Positions 16,359-23,248 are shown, counted from the stretch's first letter. The stretch is 64,000 bases of DNA from DASUXA01 sp036378155 (GCA_036378155.1 DASUXA010000104.1:1-64000), one strand, 5' to 3'. Translations and numbers: made by a program. Notes: generated by a model not told the origin, from the sequence alone.

Positions 16359-16778
16359 TCACTCCCCTTCCCCTGACCGTTGCCGACCGGGTTGCGCGAG
16401 TTGCTGCACCTGGTCGGTCAGTTCGTTCAGCTTGTCGGTCACGCCCTCGATCGCGGCCTGGCCCTTACCCTGCTCGACACCCTGCTGCTGATTGCCCTGC
16501 TGTTGTCCTCCGTGGAGGAGGTCGGGCAGACCTTGCGAGTTGCCGCTCTGGGCGAGATCCAGTCGGTTCGCCGCTTCGGCGAAACGCAGATATGTATCGA
16601 CGCTCGCTATGACAATGCGCGCGTCGATCGTCAACAATTCGATTCCAATCAGCGATACGCGAACGTACGCGTCTATCACGAGACCTTTATCGAGAATGGT
16701 GTCCACGACGTCGGCGAGGCTCGACGAACTCGGTCGATCGATCGCGCCACCGCCGCCGCCTGAGGTCTGGACAGTCAT
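16359..16778 (-). CDS. gvpA: Gas vesicle structural protein GvpA (copy 1) with Q-rich tail
   Basis: Main shell protein. Residues 20-73 are a canonical GvpA core: SLADVVDTILDKGLVIDAYV, VSLIGIELLTIDARIVIASV, DTYLRFAEAANRL. After it comes a 65-residue tail rich in Gln and Gly (QQQGNQQQG) and a predicted coiled-coil (KLNELTDQVQQLA). Codon use is unlike neighbours: ATA, TTG, GGA, ACA, TAT, CGT and GTT codons are frequent in the core, while the paralogue at 20237-21088 encodes nearly the same peptide with GC-ending codons. GGAGGAG precedes the ATG. A stress-sigma-type promoter lies 207 nt upstream. First gene of the A1-F1-G unit. Confidence 0.94.
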   Translation of the reverse strand: MTVQTSGGGGGAIDRPSSSSLADVVDTILDKGLVIDAYVRVSLIGIELLTIDARIVIASVDTYLRFAEAANRLDLAQSGNSQGLPDLLHGGQQQGNQQQGVEQGKGQAAIEGVTDKLNELTDQVQQLAQPGRQRSGEGE

Positions 16779-17079
16779 GTCATCACTCCTCCACAGGGCC
16801 GCTCACCGGCTGTACGCCCTGGTCACTCGCGGTGTCCGGCGACGGGTGCGACCATGCGCCGCGCAGCGCCGACATCCGGTGACAGAACCACCGTCGAGGC
16901 GATCCGGTCGCCGATGAGCGGTTTCGACCCGAAGGATCGAACAAATCCGCTTTGCGCTTCCCACCGCCGTTCGTGGTGGTCCGGATACCCTGGCCCGCTG
17001 TACCCAAACCTCGACAACAAAGCGTCCAACTCAGCGTGACACTCGGGCGGCTATTCGCGACCGGAAATCGGCAATCGCG
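16779..17079. other. 301-nt intergenic region between ispF and gvpA1
   Basis: Holds the GGTTT/GGGTAT promoter at 16985-17010 and about 200 nt of presumed gvpA1 leader. Short open frames in it lack a ribosome site and protein-like composition, so I call no gene. The half next to ispF is less GC-rich than the rest of the locus. No terminator stem was found for ispF. Confidence 0.6.
16985..17010 (-). promoter_or_regulatory. Stress-sigma-type (SigB/SigF) promoter of gvpA1-F1-G
   Basis: On the minus strand GGTTT (17006-17010), a 15-nt spacer and GGGTAT (16985-16990) match the known actinobacterial general-stress sigma consensus (GNNT-N14-16-GGGTAY in Streptomyces SigB; GTTT-N15-17-GGGTA for mycobacterial SigF). 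It faces gvpA1 and would leave a leader of about 200 nt. Confidence 0.65.
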
Positions 17080-17556
17080 TCATTGGGGAGGGACCAGAAG
17101 CGCGACGGCGACCGCCGCGAGACCCTCGCCGCGTCCGGTGAGACCGAGCCCGTCGGTCGTGGTACCGGTGACCGACACGGGCGCGCCGACCGCCTCGCTC
17201 AGCACCCGGCACGCTTCGTCCCTGCGCTTGCCGATCTTCGGGGCGACGCCGATCACCTGGACCGACACGTTCCCGATCTCGAACCCGGCGGCGCGTACCC
17301 GGCGGGCGGTCTCCGCGAGCAGCGTGGTGCCGGCCGCGCCGGCCCACTCGGGACGGTCGGTACCGTAGTTCGAACCGAGATCGCCGAGTCCCGCCGCGGA
17401 CAGCAGCGCGTCGCATGCCGCGTGCGCCGCCACGTCCCCGTCGGAATGCCCGGCAAGACCGTCGACGCCCTGCCACAGCAGCCCGGCGACCCAGCACGGA
17501 CGACCGGCGGCGAAGGCGTGCACATCGGTACCGACACCGACCCGGGGGACGATCAC
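17080..17556 (-). CDS. ispF: 2-C-methyl-D-erythritol 2,4-cyclodiphosphate synthase
   Basis: Makes MEcPP in the MEP isoprenoid pathway. The 158-aa length is standard. The N-terminal metal motif is GTDVHAF, followed by GHSDGDVAAHAACDALLSAAGLGDLG, which includes the second metal histidine. The C-terminal VTGTTTDGLGLTGRGEGLAA matches the family signature. It is embedded in the gas vesicle locus: a terminator and 111 nt separate it from the upstream gvpZ-like gene, and gvpA1 lies downstream. Its own leaderless promoter (TACCGT, 6 nt, GTG) explains how it stays expressed independently. ispD, normally its direct neighbour, is 6.4 kb away. Confidence 0.96.
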   Translation of the reverse strand: MIVPRVGVGTDVHAFAAGRPCWVAGLLWQGVDGLAGHSDGDVAAHAACDALLSAAGLGDLGSNYGTDRPEWAGAAGTTLLAETARRVRAAGFEIGNVSVQVIGVAPKIGKRRDEACRVLSEAVGAPVSVTGTTTDGLGLTGRGEGLAAVAVALLVPPQ

Positions 17557-17562
17557 CAGGCG

Positions 17563-17568
17563 ACGGTA
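17563..17568 (-). promoter_or_regulatory. -10 element of leaderless ispF
   Basis: TACCGT, 6 nt, then the ispF GTG at 17556. It lies after the gvp operon terminator, so ispF can be transcribed alone. Confidence 0.5.
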
Positions 17569-17623
17569 CCGCGAGCGGCTGCCTCACCGGCGAACGCCCT
17601 CGGTACCCACGTCGGGCAGGCAC

Positions 17624-17659
17624 GACGGTGTGGGCTGCCTCGCCGCAGCCCACACCGTC
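17624..17659 (-). terminator. Terminator of the upstream gvp operon
   Basis: A perfect 15-bp stem (GACGGTGTGGGCTGC and complement) with a 6-nt loop just after the stop of the gvpZ-like gene. It divides the nine-gene gvpO-to-Z operon from ispF. Confidence 0.8.
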
Positions 17660-17667
17660 TGCCCTGG

Positions 17668-18762
17668 TCAGGACTCCTGCGACGCCATCTCAGGCTGACG
17701 CTGTTCGCCCTGGGGCTGCTGTTCACCCTCGGGTTTCTCGCCCTTGGGCTTCTCGCCCTGAGCCTGCTGCTCGCCCTGGGTCTTCTCGCCCTCCGGTTGC
17801 TGCTCGCCCTGAGCCTGCTCAGCCTTGGGTTCCTGCCCGCCCTGAGCCGGCTGAGGCTGCTCCTCACCCTGCGGCTGCTCGCCCTGAGCCTGCGCCTGTT
17901 CGCCCTCCTGGGGCTGCGCCTGCTCCGGCTGCTGTTCCGCCCGACCGGTGGCTTCCTCGGGCTGCTTGACGACCTCGGCATCGCGGATCTCGCCGCGCCA
18001 CTCGCCCGTCGCCTCCCCGCTCATGCTGACGAAGCGCCGGAAGTGCTTCAGGTCGAGCCTGGTACGCCGACCACCGGCACGCCACAGGTTGCCGGTCTTC
18101 TCGAAGAACCCGGCCGGGTAGTACTCCATCACCAGGATCACCCGGGTCAGGTCGTCGGCGAGCGGGTGGAACGAGACCACGCCCTTCGTGGTGCCCTTGG
18201 CGCCCTCACTGGTCCACTTGATCTTCCGATCCGGTACCTGCTCCAGCGTCGTCGCCTTCCAGCTCCGCCTGGACAGGAACACCTTCACCCGCCAGTTCGA
18301 CTCGGTCTCGCTGGTCGCGTCGACGTTCTCGACGCCCTTCATGAACTTCGCGAACTCCGGGTACTGCGTCCACTGGTTGTACACGACGTCCACCGGCAGC
18401 CCGACGTCGATCTGCTCCTCGATGTTGGTGACCTTCAGCTGCCCGCCGCCACCGCCGCCGCGCTTGAACGCCGACTTGACCTTCTCCTTCATACCGGTCA
18501 TCGCCGCGCCGACCGCGGCGCGTCCCGGCGACTTACCGTCCTTGAGTTGTTCGAGGCCCTTCCCGACGGCTGCCCCCAACGGACCTCCGCCGTCCGCGCC
18601 CTCGCCGGTGTTTCCGGGGAGCAACTTCCGCGCCAGTTGCCCGACCACTTGCTCGCCCTTCGCCACCGCGTAGTTCTTCGCCTGGTCGGTCAGCCTGCCG
18701 ACCACCGGGCTGCTGAGCACCGACTGCAGGACACCGCCGCCTTTTTCCTCGGACTCGGACAT
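17668..18762 (-). CDS. Gas-vesicle-cluster SRPBCC-domain protein with Q/E/G-rich tail (GvpZ-like)
   Basis: A 364-aa protein with three parts. Residues 1-105 are a helical, Gly-rich lead-in. Residues 108-250 are an SRPBCC/polyketide-cyclase-like domain (VTNIEEQIDVGLPVDVVYNQWTQ-type start, then QYPEFAKFMKGVENVD and LTRVILVMEYYPAGFFEK), a fold that forms a hydrophobic pocket. The last 100 residues are a low-complexity tail of repeated EGEQAQ, QPQGEEQ and GEKPKGEKP units. A SRPBCC protein is a regular member of Streptomyces gvp clusters, where I recall it named gvpZ. Its role in vesicle formation is unknown. It follows the gvpY-like gene after 15 nt and ends the operon at the 17624-17659 terminator. 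Confidence 0.82.
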   Translation of the reverse strand: MSESEEKGGGVLQSVLSSPVVGRLTDQAKNYAVAKGEQVVGQLARKLLPGNTGEGADGGGPLGAAVGKGLEQLKDGKSPGRAAVGAAMTGMKEKVKSAFKRGGGGGGQLKVTNIEEQIDVGLPVDVVYNQWTQYPEFAKFMKGVENVDATSETESNWRVKVFLSRRSWKATTLEQVPDRKIKWTSEGAKGTTKGVVSFHPLADDLTRVILVMEYYPAGFFEKTGNLWRAGGRRTRLDLKHFRRFVSMSGEATGEWRGEIRDAEVVKQPEEATGRAEQQPEQAQPQEGEQAQAQGEQPQGEEQPQPAQGGQEPKAEQAQGEQQPEGEKTQGEQQAQGEKPKGEKPEGEQQPQGEQRQPEMASQES

Positions 18763-18777
18763 GTCACGGCTCCCTCG

Positions 18778-19434
18778 TCACCCGGCGACCGGCTGGGCCT
18801 GCTCAGCATGCTGAGCCTGCTCGCCGCCCTGCTGCTCACCCTGCTGCTCCCCCTGCTGGGCCTGTTCGCCATCCGGCGGTGTGCCCTGATCGCTCTGCTG
18901 CTGGGGTTGCCCGGTCTGCTGCTGAGCCTGCTCGCCCTGCTTCTCACCCTGTTGTTGAGCCTGCTCGCCCTGCTTCTCGCCCTGTTGAGCCTTCTCGCCG
19001 CCCTGCTGAGCCTGCTCCTCCGCCTCGCCGGTCTTGCCCTGACCGGGAAGTTGCCGACCGAGCTTCTGTACCTGCTCCTGGGCCTGTTCCCCGGCTTGCC
19101 CAGCCTGTTCGGTCACCTCGCCCTGCACGCTCTCCAGTTGACTGGTCAGCTTGGCGGTGCGCTCCTGCAGTGAATCCGCCAAACCTGCCACCCTCGCTTC
19201 GACGGCGGCGACCGCGGCCTTGCGCGCCGCGTCCAGCAACGGTTCGCGCAGTTGAGTGGTGAGCTTCGTCAATTCGGGCGACGTCGCGATCCGCTTGACG
19301 CTGTCGCGCGCGATGCCCCCGGCTGCCGAACCGTTCAGCCACATGGCGAACCGCACGGCTGCCTTCGCCTTCTTGGTGCGACCGAGGAGGTACCCCCCGA
19401 CCAGGGCCGCACCGATCTTCGCCCTATCTGCCAC
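18778..19434 (-). CDS. Gas-vesicle-cluster helical protein with Q/E/G-rich tail (GvpY-like)
   Basis: A 218-aa protein. The first 35 residues hold a hydrophobic glycine-rich helix (KIGAALVGGYLLGRTKKAKAAV). Residues 40-110 are amphipathic helix (PLLDAARKAAVAAVEARVAGLADSL), and the C-terminal 110 residues are a repeat tail (GEKQGEQAQQ twice in tandem, then QQGEQQGE). Equivalent genes in Streptomyces gvp clusters are often mislabelled DNA primase because of this composition and correspond to gvpY as I recall. The GTG start is inferred: GGGGGA lies just upstream and the helix would be complete. No enzymatic motif exists. Its tail resembles those of the gvpZ-like protein and GvpA1. Confidence 0.72.
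   Translation of the reverse strand: MADRAKIGAALVGGYLLGRTKKAKAAVRFAMWLNGSAAGGIARDSVKRIATSPELTKLTTQLREPLLDAARKAAVAAVEARVAGLADSLQERTAKLTSQLESVQGEVTEQAGQAGEQAQEQVQKLGRQLPGQGKTGEAEEQAQQGGEKAQQGEKQGEQAQQQGEKQGEQAQQQTGQPQQQSDQGTPPDGEQAQQGEQQGEQQGGEQAQHAEQAQPVAG
18790..19000. repeat. Low-complexity direct repeats inside the GvpY-like tail
   Basis: Short units such as CTGCTCGCCCTGCTTCTC recur in the coding DNA for the Gln/Glu/Gly tail, with copies near 18925 and 18960. These are coding repeats, and such DNA is prone to length variation. Confidence 0.6.
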
Positions 19435-19459
19435 CTTGTCCCCCGTGAAATTACGCGTA

Positions 19460-20218
19460 TCACCAACCCCAACGGCTAGCGTCACGCCGCCCCCGCAGGT
19501 CGTCTGCCGCGATGAAGTCGACCGCCGGCAGTGGTCCCACGTACTCCATGCGGTACCCGTCGCCAAGATCCTTACGCAGCGCCGCGACCGCTGCGTCGAG
19601 AATGCGCAGTTCGTCGGCGCGTACCAGGAACGCGTGGCGGCTCGTCGTCGGAGCGTCGGTCGGCAACCGGACCTCAGCCACCACGAGCGGTCGCAGCGCT
19701 TCGGCGATGCGGTCGTCGCGTACCTCGGCGCGTTCGGCGAGCGCGTCGTTGACGCGCTCACCGAGTTCGATCCGGTACGCGAGATCCGCCCCGTCGGCGT
19801 ACCGCGCTTCCTCGCGCAGTTCCGGCCACGTCGCGACCACGTCGCGCAGTTCCCGATCCTCGTCCACGTCCACCGTCAGCCGGACCTCGACCAGTCCGTC
19901 CAACTCGTCCAGCGAGGCGACCGCATCGTCGACGACCGGGTCGAGCAGTTCATCGCGGATCGCGGCGTCCTCGGGCGCGACCGTACCGAACCGGACCGGC
20001 AGCACCGGACCCGTCCGGACCAGCGCGGTCAGTACGTCGAAGTGCCGCACCGCGTCTTCGTCCTCGGGTTCGAAGTCGTCGGCGACCTCGCTCACCACCG
20101 CCGCGATCGGACCGGACGCGACCAGGCGCACCTCGCCCGGCGGGTCACCGACACCGACGAGGTGCTCCGGCGCGGCGTGGCCGGCCCGGACAATCGCGTA
20201 CACGTGCAGGAACGGCAC
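19460..20218 (-). CDS. Gas vesicle protein GvpF/GvpL family (copy 2)
   Basis: A 252-aa GvpF/L protein: LHVYAIVRAGHAAPEHLVGV at the start, then the conserved GPIAAVVSEVADDF, GPVLPVRFGTVAPEDAAIRDELL and the C-terminal YRMEYVGPLPAVDFI. Unlike copy 1 its central helical region is very acidic (VDVDEDRELRDVVATWPELREEARYADG). It starts with GTG 18 nt after gvpA2, mirroring the gvpA1-gvpF1 pair, which suggests that the two A-F pairs arose by duplication or that each F is matched to its own A. It could equally be named gvpL. Confidence 0.9.
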   Translation of the reverse strand: MPFLHVYAIVRAGHAAPEHLVGVGDPPGEVRLVASGPIAAVVSEVADDFEPEDEDAVRHFDVLTALVRTGPVLPVRFGTVAPEDAAIRDELLDPVVDDAVASLDELDGLVEVRLTVDVDEDRELRDVVATWPELREEARYADGADLAYRIELGERVNDALAERAEVRDDRIAEALRPLVVAEVRLPTDAPTTSRHAFLVRADELRILDAAVAALRKDLGDGYRMEYVGPLPAVDFIAADDLRGRRDASRWGW

Positions 20219-20236
20219 CGCTGCCTCCCGGTGTCG

Positions 20237-21088
20237 TCAGCGCTGGGGTGGCCGGCGCTCAGCCGGTACACCCCGTCCCGGTTCCCTGCCGGCGGGCTTC
20301 GCCGACTCCCGCCTCCCCGTGCCGCCGCCCGGGGCACTGCCGCCGCGCCCGGACGCACTGCCGCCGCGCCCGGTGGACGTACCGCCGCCCTCGGCGGGCG
20401 CCTCGTTCGCCGAGGCTCCGGCGGGTTCAGCGGCTCGGGCGGACCCGGCGGGTTCGGTGGATTCGGCGGGTTCGGCGCGCTCGTCGTCCGGCTCGTCGCT
20501 GCGGAACCGGTCGACCAGTTCGGACGCGGTCTCCTTCACAGCGGCGAGCGGGCCGCGGCTGCCGGTGTCCGCCGACTCCTGCTGCTCGTCCTGCTCGTCC
20601 TGATCGTCGTCGCTGCGGAACCGGTCGACCACGTCGGACGCGGCGTCCTTCATGCTGGCGATCACCCCGCGACCGCCGCCCCCGCCGCGCCCGGAGCGGC
20701 GCTGCCGCGAGTCGTCGTCGCCCCGGAATATGCCGACCACGTCGGACGCGGTGTCCTTCACGGTCTCCTTCGCGCCGGCGAGCGCGCCCTTCGTCTTCGC
20801 CTTCGCCGCGCCCTCGGTGACTCCCCGCATCAGCCCGGGCAGGCCGGGTGCCTGCTCCCCGGAGCCCAGTTCGAGGCGGTTCACCGCCTCGGCGAAGCGC
20901 AGGTACGTGTCGATGCTCGCGATCACGATCCGCGCGTCGATCGTCAGCAGTTCGATACCGACCAGCGTCACCCGGACGTACGCGTCGATGACGATGCCCT
21001 TGTCGAGAATGACGTCGAGCACTTCGGCGAGACCGCCGGGGCGTTCCGCCCGGGCTGCCGGCTGTCCTGAGGTGGATACAACGCTCAC
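20237..21088 (-). CDS. Extended GvpA shell protein (copy 2) with three amphipathic repeats
   Basis: Residues 19-72 are a full GvpA core (GLAEVLDVILDKGIVIDAYV, VTLVGIELLTIDARIVIASI, DTYLRFAEAVNRL), very close to copy 1. The rest, 210 residues, is unusual. Three related helical units occur about 40 residues apart: AKETVKDTASDVVGIFRGDD (106-125), SMKDAASDVVDRFRSDDD (145-162) and VKETASELVDRFRSDE (184-199). They are separated by acidic or glycine-rich linkers and followed by a Gly/Pro/Ser/Arg tail to residue 283. Normal GvpA is about 70-150 aa. The repeat layout recalls GvpC, which clamps the outside of the shell with 33-residue helices, but no sequence homology is claimed. It is 3 nt after gvpK and upstream of gvpF copy 2. 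Confidence 0.9.
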   Translation of the reverse strand: MSVVSTSGQPAARAERPGGLAEVLDVILDKGIVIDAYVRVTLVGIELLTIDARIVIASIDTYLRFAEAVNRLELGSGEQAPGLPGLMRGVTEGAAKAKTKGALAGAKETVKDTASDVVGIFRGDDDSRQRRSGRGGGGGRGVIASMKDAASDVVDRFRSDDDQDEQDEQQESADTGSRGPLAAVKETASELVDRFRSDEPDDERAEPAESTEPAGSARAAEPAGASANEAPAEGGGTSTGRGGSASGRGGSAPGGGTGRRESAKPAGREPGRGVPAERRPPQR

Positions 21089-21091
21089 CGG

Positions 21092-21418
21092 TCACCCGCC
21101 TTCGCGTCGGTTCTGGTCGGTCGGGTAGCCCTGGTCGAGTCCGCGAATGTCCAAGGGCAGGGCGAGGTCGCGCTCGGAGACTCCGAAGACGTCGCGCAGC
21201 TCGGCGAACCGCTGGTCCAGCGCCATCAGGGCGAGCCCCAGCCGCTCCACCTCCTCGTCGGTCAGGTCTCCGCCGTCGACGCGACGCAGCGCCTGGCGTT
21301 CCACGAGTTGGCGCACGATCTCCAGCAGCGCGAGGACCAGTCGCCCGAGTCCCTCGCCGAGCTGGTCCGCGTCGATGTCGAGCCGCGCCGGATGCCGGCC
21401 GGTCGGCGGAGTGCTCAC
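21092..21418 (-). CDS. gvpK: Gas vesicle protein GvpK
   Basis: A 108-aa protein with the GvpK signature: LGRLVLALLEIVRQLVERQA, RVDGGDLTDEEVERLGLALM and the conserved C-terminal LDIRGLDQGY-type end. GvpK is an essential minor protein in gas vesicle assembly. The GTG start overlaps the gvpS stop (GTGA), and the gene is 3 nt from gvpA2, so it lies in the middle of the nine-gene operon. Length and motifs are normal. Confidence 0.94.
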   Translation of the reverse strand: MSTPPTGRHPARLDIDADQLGEGLGRLVLALLEIVRQLVERQALRRVDGGDLTDEEVERLGLALMALDQRFAELRDVFGVSERDLALPLDIRGLDQGYPTDQNRREGG

Positions 21419-21615
21419 CGCTCCTCCCGTCCCTGGTTCAATGATGTCTGGACCGCGATCAGCAGGAGCCGTACATCGAGGTAGATCAGGTCGATTCCGG
21501 CAAGCGAGATCACGATGTCCCCGCTCACCACCACTCCCCGGTCGACGACCCGGTCGAGCAGATCGACGAGATCGGCGGTACCGGCATAACGCACCGGTGT
21601 CCGCGTATCAGTCAT
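21415..21615 (-). CDS. gvpS: Gas vesicle protein GvpS (GvpA-like minor shell protein)
   Basis: A 66-aa GvpA-superfamily protein: ADLVDLLDRVVDRGVVVSGD, then IVISLAGIDLIYLDVRLLLI. The SGDIVISLAGIDLIYLDVR pattern is that of the GvpS/GvpM branch, not GvpA (which has IDAYVRVSL). These minor members probably nucleate or cap the vesicle. It overlaps the end of gvpL by 8 nt and the start of gvpK by 4 nt, so translation is tightly coupled. The small size is typical. Confidence 0.88.
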   Translation of the reverse strand: MTDTRTPVRYAGTADLVDLLDRVVDRGVVVSGDIVISLAGIDLIYLDVRLLLIAVQTSLNQGREER

Positions 21616-22384
21616 CCGCGGTCTCCCGTGGGCGGGCGAACGAGTACGGCGGCCACGGACCCGTCACCCGCAATGTCAACCCTTCCACGTGGAGGCGTTC
21701 TCCGAGGTCGTACGCCGTGTCCAGGAACCGCTCCTGGTCGCTGCCCGGGACCAGGTACACCTCGTCGAGCAGGACGCCCGATTCCCGTCCGGTACCCGGG
21801 ACCGACTCGACGGCGACCTCGGACAGCGCGCGGTGGACGTCCTCGACTACCTCGGCGCGCTGTTGCCGACGCCGCTCGGCGCCGGCGAACTGCTCGCGGC
21901 GGCGGGCGAGGTACGCCGTGCCCGGCTTTTCCCCGGCTGGGGAGTCGACGCCTCGCGCCTGGTCACCGCTCCCCGCGCCGGTTGTCTCCTCGCTACCCGA
22001 CTCGGCGACCTTGACACCCCATTCGAAGCATTTCCGCAGGCGAGCGAGCGTCTGCCGGAAGTCGTCCGCCCGGCTCGTCACGAACTGGGCAGCGGCGTCC
22101 CGATCGGTCAGCACGGTGCCGAGGCGGAACGGGAGCACCGAACCGCTGCTGTCCATCGCCGCCCGGACCACCGCGTCGTGCCGTTCCGCCAGCGCGCCGA
22201 GCGACATCGGGTCCGTCGCCGGGTCGTTCAGCGCCGCCAGGTCGTCCAGGTCGACCTCGCTGGCGACGAGCGACAGGTCGGCGACCGGTATCAGGTCGAC
22301 CGGGGCGCCGGCGACGCCGGTGGGTTCGCTGATCGTCGGGGTGGCCGGCACGACGGCGTACACGTAGATGCCCGTCCTGCTCAC
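21608..22384 (-). CDS. gvpL: Gas vesicle protein GvpL
   Basis: A 258-aa GvpF/L-family protein, the third in the locus. It shows IYVYAVVPATPT, DLSLVASEVDLDDLAALND, SVLPFRLGTVL and the C-terminal LTLRVTGPWPPYSFA. A charged insertion at 130-165 (EETTGAGSGDQARGVDSPAG) separates the two lobes. The order gvpJ-L-S-K is the same as in Streptomyces, which supports the name gvpL for this copy. The GTG start is 1 nt after the gvpJ stop. Confidence 0.92.
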   Translation of the reverse strand: MSRTGIYVYAVVPATPTISEPTGVAGAPVDLIPVADLSLVASEVDLDDLAALNDPATDPMSLGALAERHDAVVRAAMDSSGSVLPFRLGTVLTDRDAAAQFVTSRADDFRQTLARLRKCFEWGVKVAESGSEETTGAGSGDQARGVDSPAGEKPGTAYLARRREQFAGAERRRQQRAEVVEDVHRALSEVAVESVPGTGRESGVLLDEVYLVPGSDQERFLDTAYDLGERLHVEGLTLRVTGPWPPYSFARPRETADD

Positions 22385-22385
22385 G

Positions 22386-22835
22386 TCACCGGCGCTCCTC
22401 CGACTCGATACCGGCGCGCTGCTGCGACTCGATCTCCGTAGCCGACTCGACGTCGACGGGCGGCTCGACGTCGACGGGCGGCTGGGCGTTCGTGCCCGCC
22501 GACTCGATGCGCCGTTCCAGGTCGGCGACCCGCTGTTCGAGTTCCCTGTTGCGCTGCTGGAGATCGTTGGCGTTGCTGTTGAGGAACGGGTCGCGCTTCC
22601 ACCAGTCGATGCCCATCTGCTGGGCGGTCTCCGCCGACGCGATGATCAGCCGTACCTTGAGCGTGATCAGCTCGATGTCCAGGATCTGTACGACGATGTC
22701 GCCCGCGACCACGATGCCCGCGTCGAGCACCCGTTCGAGGATGTCGGCGAGCGAATCGGTACGACCACCGCCGCCGTACCTCGCCACCCCGCCCGAAAGG
22801 CCACGCGACCGGCGTGGCTCAGGTTCGGTCGTCAT
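22386..22835 (-). CDS. gvpJ: Gas vesicle protein GvpJ with coiled-coil tail
   Basis: A 149-aa GvpA-superfamily protein. Residues 25-85 fit GvpJ: SLADILERVLDAGIVVAGDI, VVQILDIELITLKVRLIIAS, AETAQQMGIDWWKRDPFLNS. The MGIDWW motif separates GvpJ from GvpA and GvpS. It then has a coiled coil (LQQRNRELEQRVADLERRIE) and an acidic tail with a PPVDVE repeat. GvpJ is a minor shell component that affects vesicle shape. It begins 10 nt after gvpO, and gvpL follows after 1 nt. GTG 22838 is a possible alternative start; ATG 22835 is used. Confidence 0.92.
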   Translation of the reverse strand: MTTEPEPRRSRGLSGGVARYGGGGRTDSLADILERVLDAGIVVAGDIVVQILDIELITLKVRLIIASAETAQQMGIDWWKRDPFLNSNANDLQQRNRELEQRVADLERRIESAGTNAQPPVDVEPPVDVESATEIESQQRAGIESEERR

Positions 22836-22845
22836 CACACCCCCG

Positions 22846-23142
22846 TCACGCGGGGTCCGTGGCGTTACGGGTGAAGCGCCGCAACCGCTGGTACGACGTG
22901 ACGTGCCCGGCGAAGTCGGTATCCACCTGGTACGTCGCGAGCACGCTGCTGGTTGCCGGTACCCGCTCCAGCTCGACGACATCGACCAGCAGCGACCAGC
23001 CGTCGTCCTCCGGTCGGGCGCCGGTGAGCCGGTCCAACTGGTACCCGCTGAGATCGGCGAACTCGGCGAGAGCCGCCCGCGCCACATCCGTGAGTCGGCG
23101 GCGCGCCTGTTCGGTCGCCGGAGCACTCTGATCAGGCGTCAT
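22846..23142 (-). CDS. gvpO: Gas vesicle protein GvpO
   Basis: A 98-aa protein with the GvpO pattern: LAEFADLSGYQLDRLTGA, then DGWSLLVDVVELERVPATSS and VLATYQVDTDFAGHVTSYQR. GvpO is required for vesicle formation in haloarchaea and streptomycetes, possibly in gvp expression. It is the first gene of the operon, as in Streptomyces. The frame is open to 23190, but the family start corresponds to ATG 23142. There is no Shine-Dalgarno; a TACCTA hexamer 6 nt upstream suggests a leaderless message. Confidence 0.92.
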   Translation of the reverse strand: MTPDQSAPATEQARRRLTDVARAALAEFADLSGYQLDRLTGARPEDDGWSLLVDVVELERVPATSSVLATYQVDTDFAGHVTSYQRLRRFTRNATDPA

Positions 23143-23148
23143 CCGTGC

Positions 23149-23154
23149 TAGGTA
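23149..23154 (-). promoter_or_regulatory. Possible -10 element of leaderless gvpO operon
   Basis: TACCTA lies 6 nt before the gvpO ATG. It differs from TANNNT only at the last base. No GNNT/GGGTAY stress promoter was found here, unlike upstream of gvpA1. Confidence 0.33.
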
Positions 23155-23242
23155 CCACAGCGGCCCGAAGATATGCACTGAAATCGGCACAAGGCGTGAA
23201 TATGTTGCGGGTCACATGACTCCTGCCGACCGTCGCCCGACC

Positions 23243-23248
23243 TATCGT
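23243..23248 (+). promoter_or_regulatory. -10 element of leaderless VTT-family gene
   Basis: TATCGT, 7 nt, then the GTG at 23256. This spacing decides between two in-frame GTG codons (23247 and 23256): the first would fall inside the -10 element. Confidence 0.5.

Noticed and set aside
16783..17007. Minus-strand ORF of 74 codons in the gvpA1 leader
   Set aside because: It has no ribosome site and would start almost at the promoter -35; its composition is not protein-like.
18790..19000. Possible CRISPR-like array
   Set aside because: The repeats are irregular in length, lie inside one reading frame and have no unique spacers; they encode a low-complexity tail.
17083..19173. Leucine-rich plus-strand frame of 696 codons
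   Set aside because: The LLALGLLAL-type repeats are the antisense of the Gln/Glu/Gly tails in the GvpY- and GvpZ-like proteins, not a membrane protein gene.
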